The notes beneath the pieces are model-generated. The model did not search any database and was not told the origin of the DNA. It worked only from the letters and a program-made list of their open reading frames with translations. Below are positions 55,664 to 64,000 of a stretch of DNA of 64,000 nt, in pieces. This DNA is from Tetraselmis striata (Eukaryota; Chlorophyta; Chlorodendrophyceae; Chlorodendrales; Chlorodendraceae). Both the position numbers and the translations under genes were made by a program. Location of the stretch: NCBI GenBank assembly GCA_006384855.1, contig VCJN01002002.1, forward strand, positions 124,001 through 188,000, given 5' to 3'. Positions within the stretch are counted from its first letter, which is position 1. The number at the start of each line of letters is the position of its first letter.

Positions 55664-55956
55664 ATATGCATCTCGAACCATCACTCAGCCGCACGGTGCG
55701 GCTGGCAGTGTACGCGAAGATTGCCCCCCCCCCCCCCTCCCCAATGCTCGCTCGCTTTGGCGCTCTCTGACTCTCTCTATCTCTCTCTCTTTTCTCTCTC
55801 TCACACTGGTTCTTACGTACCACCTCACGTACCGGGCTTGCAGTACTTACCGCCAAGGGTGGGCAAGGCGCGTAATGTGACCCCATGAGGGCGATACAGG
55901 TACCGTAGTGGTGAAATTGTACCGCATGTCAGCCCGCTGGGGCATTATAATGCTTG

Positions 55957-55973
55957 CACGTGATGATCACGTG
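55957..55973. repeat. 17-base palindrome with two CACGTG boxes
   Basis: CACGTGATGATCACGTG: 8-base arms around one base, each arm with a CACGTG (G-box) hexamer. Lies in the sequence inserted into family C copy 1. Confidence 0.6.
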
Positions 55974-56999
55974 ATGACGAGTAGTCGCTAGTAGTCGCTC
56001 TAGTACTGTAGTCGCTCCTGACGATACCAGTAGTGCTGACCGCCGCGCGGGCGAGCAGGGGCAGAATGAATACGTGCGCATGATCACGTGCGTACTTTCC
56101 GCTGCCATGTAGCATATTTCTCGGTTGTGTATCACTTTAGCAGCCAAAGCGGCCAGGAGCCAGAATCCTTGCCACTATACAGGTATGTAGGACCACTCCC
56201 CCGGAGAACCGGTGTGCTCTCTCCCTCTCTCCCTCTCTCTCTCTCTGCTCTTGCAGCCGCTGCCTGAGGGCCTTAGGAAAGATTGCCCTCCTTGGTCGCC
56301 CCCAATGTATTTAAAACATAAAGTATCTAAAATTAAATTGTATTGTTCCTCGCCCGATGGTCCGGGTTTTTATCGTTCCTCGCCACATCGCCCCATGGTT
56401 TGTTCCGAGTGCCGCCGTGTGTTGCCTACCGCATACCCGCGCGGGCGGCCCCAGTCAAACGTGTACGAGCCCGGGTGCCGGGTGCACGGGAGGTCAATCA
56501 AGAACCCCTGCGCTCGTTCCCGGAATCAGGGGGCCGGCACCGTGTTTTGTGCTCCGTGGCGTATGCGTGATCATTTTGTCTGGTGTGGAGCCGAGCCATA
56601 CGGGGCAGGGCGTGTTCGTATAGGAACAGTCCTTTAAAACGCCGCGCCGGCACCCGCTGCCATTCATGCGGCCGGCGCACGTGCAGGCAGGGCACACAAG
56701 TGCCGCGGCAGTTTGCCTAAGGCAGTGTACATAAGCGCCCCCCCCCCCCCCCCCCTCCCCCCCCCACACCACATGGAGGCGCAAAAGCAGTGTTCAGCCC
56801 AGCAAGCAGAGCACTCACAGGCTGGCAGGCCATGCTGGTTGGCAGGAGTCAAAGTGGCGGCAGGGGGCTTCAGCGGTGTCTCCATGAGGGTTCGCTTGAG
56901 ATGAAAGAAGCTCGTCGCGTCGCTCAGCAAGATAGGAACGAAGGGGCTGTGGGCGGGTTGGGGGGCAATGAGGCGCGAGCGTCTATATACATGTACGAA

Positions 57000-57530
57000 A
57001 ATGCCCTGTGTATACACATGTCATGGTCAAAATGCCCTGTGTACACACAGGTCATTTTGACCTTGACCCGTGTATACACAGGTCACTTGAAATCGCCCTG
57101 TATACACACAGGTCATAGAAAATGACCCAAGTGCGAACATCGCTGCCTTGTTTGTACACAGGTCATATGATGTATGGCCCAAGTACATGTTTTCACCCAG
57201 ACCATTTCACCGATGCCCCATGTGCAAACAAGGTGTCGGGTCAGGTATCATTGGTGACCCGTGTATATACAGGTCGATACCGTAATGACCTGTGTGTAGA
57301 CGGGTTATGATCACTTTGACCTGTTTGTACACGGGTCATAAAAAATGACCTGTGTGTACACAGGTCAAAGTAAACATGACCCGTGTACACACAGGTCATT
57401 ACGGTATTGACCTGTGTATACACAGGCAAAATAATGACCTGTGTGTACACGGGTCAATTTGAAATATGACCTGTGTATACACAGGTCAAATTGAGGACAT
57501 GCGTACACAGGGCATTTTCGTACATGGGTC
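57000..57530. repeat. Palindromic minisatellite, about 15 units of roughly 30-40 bp
   Basis: Each unit is centred on a near-perfect palindrome of the form GACCTGTGTATACACAGGTC, separated by variable AT-rich linkers (AAAAAT, TTTGAAAT, GATACCGTAA and so on). Some units are degenerate around 57130-57250. It ends beside a short (TA)n tract at about 57537-57550. Confidence 0.9.
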
Positions 57531-57705
57531 GTAACATATATATATATATACTACAACTACATATCTAAATGTAAACATACACATATATGTATGTGTATGT
57601 ATGTATACGGGTCGCTGTATGATGCTCCGACGCTGAAACATCTTCACTATGCCACAAAGATGAATGTCTCGTCGCTACCTGTAGGTACCTGTACTACCCA
57701 GCTTT

Positions 57706-57760
57706 TGGGTTTTTGGTTTAGTGTTTGTAGGGTTTAGGGTTTCTGATGTTTAGGGTTCTT
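57706..57760 (+). repeat. Telomere-like TTTAGGG stretch
   Basis: GTAGGGTTTAGGGTTTCTGA with a further TTTAGGG: three imperfect plant-type telomere units, interstitial. It could be a relic of an end-joining event or chance. Confidence 0.35.
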
Positions 57761-58326
57761 GTCCACTGTTGCTGGTCCTGTCCCGGGGGCGGGAAAAAAT
57801 GTCGAGCACACAGCGCACTAAATTATTGCTTGCTGCATAATTTTAGTTCTAATTATCGCATGAGAAGTGATAGACGTGTCCAATCAAACTTCTGTCCGGT
57901 AAGTATGTTAGGCACCTGAAGGTATGCGACAAAATACAGAAAGGGTCACGAAATTATGACGGACGCAGATGCTATGCCCGGAAAAAACATGCGTGTGCAG
58001 TACATAGGTAGTACTTGGCCTTGCCAAGTGTGGCGGGATGAGGAAATGTCGAAATTGCCTTAGGCCGGTCCGGTCTAATGTTATGTCTTAGTACTCTACT
58101 TTCCGGAGAAACAGAGGGGGGGTTCTCTTTGTGCAAGTGGCCTCAGCTATATGTTCACGTACTTAAGCAGTACTCGGCGAGTGGTGCATGAGCGGCTTGG
58201 GGCTCAGACCCGCACCACCGCCGTTAATATCCAGGCCAGGCATATCATTGGACGGCGCTTGGCCAGGGTGGACAGACACCTCCCGCTGGCCCACCCGAGC
58301 CCACCATCTCACCCCTCCTCGCCGAG

Positions 58327-58470
58327 ATGGCCGACGACAACGACTTCAACATGAAGATCACTGTGATATGGGAAGGCCGGCTTCTTGCCAAGTCTATGCT
58401 CGACCTCGAGCTGGGGCAGTGGCTGGGGCCGTGGCCGGGGCCAGCAGTCGCACCCGGCAGCGCCTACTGA
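58327..58470 (+). CDS. Unrecognised short open frame
   Basis: ATG-started frame of 47 codons beginning MADDNDFNMKITVIWEGRLL, with Pro/Gly-rich end. Neighbouring frames at 58385-58728 also lack stops, which suggests either a decayed coding region or GC-rich chance frames. No domain recognised. Confidence 0.15.
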   Translation: MADDNDFNMKITVIWEGRLLAKSMLDLELGQWLGPWPGPAVAPGSAY

Positions 58471-59667
58471 ACAACCAACACAGTCGGCTGCTGGGCAAGA
58501 CACTGCCACTGCCGTGTCGTCCCATGCTTGTGCTAGTTGGCAATCGGACGGGATTCCAGATCGGAGGCATTGGGCGGCTGCATGGAATTGTGCGCTGCAA
58601 GGAGCCGGACCGCCAGAAGCCGAGGTGCATCTTCTCTTGGCAAGCATGTTGCCACATACATGGTGCTCCCATCGCGAGCTGATGAGGAGCCCGATGCCAC
58701 ACTAGAGGAGACTACCAACTCGCGTTGAGCTGCTCTGCCTCCCCATGCATGCCACATTCAGTATATATACCGTCTCTAGCTGACACGACACTGATTAACC
58801 ATCATGTCACGTTGCTGTGGCGCAGGTAGCGGGCTGCCAATGGCCCTGCAAATGGTCAAAACTCTGACATTTTCATGTGTGGCATGCAACCTCTGGATGA
58901 GGACCATCTTCATCACGCTTCCTTTGTATGTGATTCCCGCCTGACATGTGCTGCTCCGGTGGAGATTGAGTATGAAGTAACAGTTGAATTGACAGTTGAA
59001 TCAGCGATGCGTCGACTTTTCAGAAAATTGTAAAAGAACGGGTTCCATATCACTGGCCTACATTTCCATGAATTGCATTGCCAGCGCTTTGAAGTACCAA
59101 TTTTTTTTCCCATTACCAGCTGTTAGGGTTGCGCCTAGCGACTACCCTAATACCACCACAAACCTGCGACGTTTTATGGCCAAGTAATCACACTGTTGTA
59201 CTGCTGATATTTCAGCACGCGTATTATTTACTGGTACGGCCACAACCAGACGCCAGTAATTTAATATTTCTTGTAACATAAATACAGTACGCGCTAGAAC
59301 TCCTAAATCATCAGGATAGCGCTACTAGTTGCCTGTCCGTGGTGCCGAGTCCGACCGCTATATATAGGATAAATATCCAATGCCACCAGCATGTTGTAAG
59401 AGATTACATTCAGCAACCAACTCAATTCGCCAAACGCTACGAGTAAGAGCCCTGTTTCACTAAGTACTGCCACGAGTACTTACACTGGTTTCGGCTTCCT
59501 GTTACGATCCATCTCCACCTGCCGACCCACCGCGACCTGCTCTCGCACGCACGACGATACATTCGCGATTTCGCAGGCCCTATCGACCCTTGGTAACGAT
59601 TCTGTACCCTTCAACCTTTATCCGAGTCGCTGGTGCCCCCCCTTTCCCGCCCCCCCCCCCCCCCCCC

Positions 59668-60213
59668 CCTCCCATCTTGCCGGCTGCTGTCTGTCCTCTC
59701 TTGTGCCCAGTAGGACATTGGCCGCCTTTGGCCCTACAGGGGGCATACCCTGTAAATAGGCATCTCGAACCATCACTCAGCCGCGCGGTGCGGCTGGCTG
59801 TGTACGCGCAATGTATTGCGGCAGTGTATTGCCCCTCCCCAATGTACGGCAGTGTATTGCCCCCCCCCCCCCCCCCCCCCCCCCTCCCCCCTCTCTCTCT
59901 CCCTCTCTCTCTCCGTCCCTGTCTCCCTCTCCCTCTCCCTCTCTCTCTCTCTGCTCTTGCAGCCGCTGCCTGAACGGTTGCCCTCCTTGGTCGCCCCTAA
60001 AGTATTTGAAGCACGAAGTATCTAAAATTTGCATTGTTCCCCGCCCAATTGTCCGGTTTTTTATCGTTCCTCGCCACATCGCCCCATGTATTGTTCCGAG
60101 TACCGCCCTGTGTTGCCTACCGCATATCCGCGCGCGCGGCCCCAGTCAAACGTGTACGAGCCCGGGTGCCGGGTGCACGGGAGGTCAATCAAGAACCCCT
60201 GTTACGCTTGAAG
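59668..60213 (+). repeat. Dispersed repeat family C, copy 2
   Basis: About 545 bp direct-oriented relative of 55577-56515, roughly 90% identical by eye in the shared parts, with a poly-C tract (about 59861-59884) and a CT-rich run ending in CTCTTGCAG that resembles a 3' splice site. Confidence 0.75.
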
Positions 60214-61129
60214 TGATTCCGCTCTGCGCGCAGGTTTGAATCCTGCCGGGCCCCTCGGTGGAAATATAACGGAGGGGGGCAGGGGCGCCCGATGCAAATA
60301 TTTTTAGGTTATCCTACAAACCCTACTACAGTGGCTTACCGCGCGACCCGCATCCCGAGAAAAGGCGATGTACTCGCCCCGCGCGGTCATTTCCCCCGCG
60401 TAGGGGCCCGCCAGCCGCAGCCCAATAGCAGAATATGGGAGCGTGTTGATGGCCACCCCTACCACATACCCTGGATGATACCCTAGCAGGTGACCATATG
60501 GACCTACCCGCTGACTCGGGGGCTGCACCCCTGCGCAGTACGGGCTGAAGCCCGGCTCTGCCAAGGGCGCATTGACTGCGGACAGTAGCTGAAGCCGGTT
60601 GTGGAGCAAGCCTTAATTGCATTATTGGCCGTTTTGCGGGAACTGCTCACTTGCTTGCATGCCGATGGCGGGGAGAGCGCACATTTGTGAATGTGTTCCA
60701 CGATTGTAGAGCTAACTCTTGGCGTGCAGCCGTACATATAGAATGCATATACGTGCGATATATGAATTCGTGCCTCAGTGACATTGGGTTATCAAATTCA
60801 TTACTAACCCTGAACAATGACACACATGAGTGGCTTTTACAACGAGAGCACAACAAGCGCCACTTAGGGCTGCCCCCACGCATGATGTCATGTTCACGTA
60901 TGGCACATACATGGAAGGGCGCGGCCGGAAACGAAGGCGATGGCTCGTCATGGGCCAATCTACAATTGATGCTTGACAAGGGGGGAGGGACTTTTGTGGG
61001 CAGGTGTACATCTTCCCTCACACATGAAAGCATGAGGATGGGTGCCTGGGGCTGGGGACATAGTGCTGTATGAGGGGCTTGGCCCACGAGGAATCACTAT
61101 GCCAGCCGCTTGGAAGGGAGGATTTGACA

Positions 61130-61255
61130 CTTGGCCTTCAGAGGGCGGCACGGTACCCTATGCAGGGTCATGCAGCCAGGCCGTTAAACATCTGGCCTCT
61201 GGGATTTCAAAACTCTGGCAGGAATCAAGGTGTAGGAAATTTGAAATTTGCTGAT
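61130..61255 (-). repeat. Dispersed repeat family B, diverged copy
   Basis: On the minus strand: CAAATTTCAAATTTCCTACA, TTGATTCCTGCCAGAG, GCATGACCCTGCATAGGGTA and GCCCTCTGAAGGCCAAG follow the family B order. Confidence 0.45.
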
Positions 61256-61291
61256 GCTGGGATGATGCTCCGCGCAGCTGCCCGCCACACA

Positions 61292-62644
61292 TCACCCCGC
61301 CATGAAGATCACAAGGTAGGTGACCAGGGCAGCTAGCATGGGGACCCACACGCACACCCCGCGGATCTTGACCACGCTGGAGTCGTCGCCGGATGGCCCT
61401 TCGATGTCCTTGACGTCGAGAACCCCCGCTGGGTTCTCGGGGGTGGATGTGGGTGTGGGCGTGGGCTCGGTGGGAGCGCGGGTCGCGGCCTCGGTGGGCG
61501 AAGGGACAGGGGCTGACGTGGGCCCAACAGTAGGAGCGGGGGTGGGCGCGGGGGTTGGGGCCGGTGTCGGCGCGGGAGTTGTGGCTGTCGTTGGCGACGA
61601 GGTGGGTGAGGGGGTGAGAGGCGGTGTCGGGGCTGGGGTGGGAGCCGGACTGGGATCAGGTGGAGAGCCGTCAGCCGCACCAAGAAACTGGATGGTGTCC
61701 ACTTGAATGACCCCAGCACCTGGTCGGCCAGGGGCATACAGCAGTAGGGCGTCCGTCAGCGTGCGCGCTGACATCGTGACCTGGCGCGCGGGCCTGCGGG
61801 TCTTGGAGTGCGCGCTCAGACATTGCCCAACCAAACAATAGCATTTCAGGCGCGCGCGGTGCGGGCCTTACCTATGCTTGAACAGCCCTCGGGGTTCGCA
61901 GGCTGCCATCCCTTGCTGCACGCATCGCTCAGCGGCTGGCCGGCATTGCCCCACGGGGCGCACGCCTCCCCCGCGAGGACCGTCGGCGAGCAGCATCCGC
62001 TTTCAAAGTTGGCGTCGATGCACCACCCACAGCCGTCCGTCAGGAGGCACGCCCTCTCCCCTGCCGCGCTCTCGCCCTCACAGTCTGCTGCCACCTGCCA
62101 GGACAGGACAGGACAGGACGGGACAGCGCCACATCGTCAGCCAGTGGGTGGGGAGGTGAGATGCGCCAGCATCCATCCTACCGTGGGTACGGGTAGCACT
62201 GCCTTGGCGAGCGATGTCGCGACGGGGATGAAAGCGTACTCAAGCATTGCGCGCATGTAAGCACCTTCGGCCGGTATCGGTAGGCTATGTGCCCCTCAGC
62301 AACTTGCCGGAGAAAGTTATACTACAGTTGACTCGACCAACCACCAATAGTGACCAGAGGCACGATCACTCGCACTTCAGGCCGGACGTGTATTCGCGCG
62401 GCCAACCTGATCTGAGGTGTCGCCGAGACTGTCTGCAATCAGCTTTCCTCCTGATGCCCCACCAGCACGAGACAGCGTGATCTGGGTGCACCTGTCGGCG
62501 TCGGTGCCTGTGATTGTCTCCATGTCTTTGGACGCGAAGCCCTCCCACCCGTACGGTAGTACAGCCTCGTCTGCGAGTGGCAGGGCAAGGCAAGCATGCC
62601 TTGAGCTCCCCTAACCGCACCGCACTCGCTATCCCCCCTCCCCC

Positions 62645-62675
<31 letters not shown>

Positions 62676-63954
62676 AAACACACACCCCGTGGCCATCATG
62701 CAGGATCACCAACCTGAGGTGCACTGCTCCAACTCATAGTCAGGTGCAGATGTCTCGTTCCCCGAAGGCTTGATGAAGACTGCGCAGTCGCCTAGAACGT
62801 ACCCGACGTAGCCGGTCTGCACGACGCACGTGCGGCCGGTGCCGAGGTCCAGGTCGCCGGCGGTGAAAACGGATGCCCCGATGAGCTCGAAGTTACTGGC
62901 AGAGTCCCAGTACACCAGCTGGAGGGACAGCGTGCCGCTGTTGTACCTGGTTTTCGAGTCGTCACAGTTTGGTACAGGCAGCGGTCAGTCTTGTAGGACC
63001 GCGCATGGCTGCGCGGAACACTCGATCAGCAGTAACCTGATACGCGCTTCTTATGGCGGGGCACACGAGAAACATCGATATTAATTGCGCTAGACTGCAA
63101 TAAAGCAAATATACGATACGGACTTGTAGACCGTCGCAAGCAGGAAGGATTTACAATATGGTATCGGATGATTCATAATATGTAAGGATAATATTGAAAC
63201 AGAATTATAGGATGATAGTAACTGGTAGCGTCGAATTAATACCCCTGCGTACCTCGTGTCACAACGTAAAGCGACCAGTCACTACCTGGTACATAATTAT
63301 ATCGCGTATATTATGGCTGACTAGTCGCTACCAAGCACGGGTATACCTGGACACTGCCTGTACTATGTTTCTCGTCTGTGCGCATCATACAGGTTTTTAA
63401 GGCTTGACGGCGCGGGAGCGATAATGAATGCAGTAAAGCAAGATTATTGAGAAAAAGAAAAGGGGAGACGAAGATGTGTGTGTGTGTGTGTGCGTGTGCG
63501 TGTGCGTGTGCGTGTGTGTGTGTGTGTATTTGTTTTTTGGAGTGAGTCTTTCAGAGTGGCTTGTCGCAAGCTCAAGAGTGGCTGCTCGAGGCGAACGGGG
63601 TGTGACAGCACGCGGAAGGCGCTCGTACTGCTGGCACTCGGGTTTGACGCCGACCACTTCGATGGTGCCCGCCCAGGTCGTCCCCGGGATGCTGCCATCA
63701 TTTCCGCCGGTCACTGCCAGTAGCCGGTCCTCTTGCACGAACTCCTCCACGTCGCCGCCATTAGCGATCTGCCACAGATCCTCGGTGGCAAGCGCCTTGA
63801 CGGCGGGGGTGGTGCTCCCAGCAGGGAAAATTGCGATGCACCCATTCCACACGGGGAACTTTGCTGAGTACATCGTCTTAGGCTCGGAGCTCAGTTTGTA
63901 CAATTCGCTGCCTTGGAACTGCGACAAGGAATGAACAAGTCGGCCGGGGGTCAA
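61292..63954 (-). CDS. Secreted or membrane-anchored Cys-rich protein, 3' part
   Basis: The gene continues past the right edge. Supported exons from the 5' side: about 63620-63930, 62714-62946, 62492-62570, 61872-62094, 61292-61767. The exon chain is not fully resolved between 62492 and 62094, where phases do not close. Protein parts: LYKLSSEPKTMYSAKFPVWN; then LQLVYWDSASNFELIGASVF with CVVQTGYVGYVLGDCAVFIK; then a Cys-rich module (DCEGESAAGERACLLTDGCG, FESGCCSPTVLAGEACAPWG); then a long Pro/Thr stalk of PAPT units; and a hydrophobic C-terminal end (VWVPMLAALVTYLVIFMAG). The layout suggests an extracellular domain held on a stalk by a C-terminal membrane helix or GPI signal, perhaps a cell-wall or adhesion protein. 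I do not recognise the family. Confidence 0.65.
63477..63528. repeat. (GT)n microsatellite
   Basis: About 25 GT/GC-interrupted units in the intron or 3' side of the right-edge gene's first visible exon. Confidence 0.85.
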
Positions 63955-64000
63955 TTACAAGGGGCATGCCTGGGGACGTTCGACACCATCAGTATCATCG

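Larger units (their letters stand above)
55577..56515 (+). repeat. Dispersed repeat family C, copy 1 (interrupted)
   Basis: 55580-55735 matches 59668-59820, including CCCAGTAGGACATTGGCCGC and CATCTCGAACCATCACTCAG. 56215-56515 matches 59935-60213, including CTCTTGCAGCCGCTGCCTGA and GGAGGTCAATCAAGAACCCC. Between them this copy carries about 480 bases lacking from copy 2, so an insertion is likely. Confidence 0.75.
55447..61291. other. Repeat-rich spacer between the PP2C fusion and the last gene
   Basis: Contains two related copies of a longer repeat (55577-56515, 59668-60213), a palindromic minisatellite (57000-57530), a telomere-like stretch (57706-57760), a 17-base palindrome (55957-55973), a family B fragment (about 61130-61255, -) and a short frame near 58327. 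I find no gene with a recognisable domain. Frames of 140-146 codons at 60647-61087 occur on both strands and have no splice support. Confidence 0.45.

Noticed and set aside
57000-57530. Possible CRISPR array from palindromic repeats with spacers
   Set aside because: The linkers are short, variable in length (about 6-25 bases) and AT-rich low complexity. There are no cas genes and the genome is eukaryotic.
60647-61087. Overlapping 140-146-codon frames on both strands
   Set aside because: No domain, no good splice context, and both strands are equally open.

Overview
The window looks like a piece of nuclear genome from a eukaryotic microalga, most likely a green alga. Genes are GC-rich in their exons, carry many introns and have long spacers filled with repeats. 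Four gene types point to the green/plant lineage: a plant-type topoisomerase VI A subunit, a fused 3-dehydroquinate dehydratase/shikimate dehydrogenase with a probable plastid transit peptide, a CDCA7-like 4CXXC protein, and a PP2C / cyclic-nucleotide-binding / kinase fusion of the land-plant kind. TGTAA, the usual green-algal poly(A) signal, occurs downstream of three of the genes. Another algal lineage cannot be excluded by eye.

Layout: 427-3424 (+) TOP6A; 6189-11826 (-) an A20/TRABID-like OTU deubiquitinase with a UIM; 15643-18603 (-) a GT29 sialyltransferase-like protein; 22305-27372 (+) DHD-SDH; 27664-29911 (-) the CDCA7-like protein, convergent with DHD-SDH; 30.3-38.8 kb a transposon graveyard (a non-LTR-type element, a tyrosine-recombinase fragment, a DIRS-like reverse transcriptase remnant); 38.8-44 kb mostly non-coding, with hairpins and a tRNA-like sequence; 44005-55446 (+) the 15-exon PP2C-CNB-kinase gene; 55.4-61.3 kb repeats, including a palindromic minisatellite; 61292 to the right edge (-) the 3' part of a secreted or membrane-anchored protein gene. 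I worked out exon structures by hand from reading frame, splice sites and phase. TOP6A, OTU, GT29, DHD-SDH, CDCA7 and PP2C-CNB-kinase all close as continuous frames (418, 483, 352, 583, 263 and 1125 residues).

Two things stand out. First, the PP2C-CNB-kinase fusion keeps the phosphatase metal ligands but has lost the main kinase catalytic residues, and both cyclic-nucleotide pockets lack the residue that favours cGMP. It reads as a cyclic-nucleotide-gated phosphatase with a pseudokinase. Second, introns are full of long homopolymers that are mainly poly-C on the coding strand next to splice sites, and some introns carry both a C tract and a G tract that could pair. The window also holds at least 13 copies of a roughly 170 bp MITE-like element, a second dispersed repeat family and several minisatellites.
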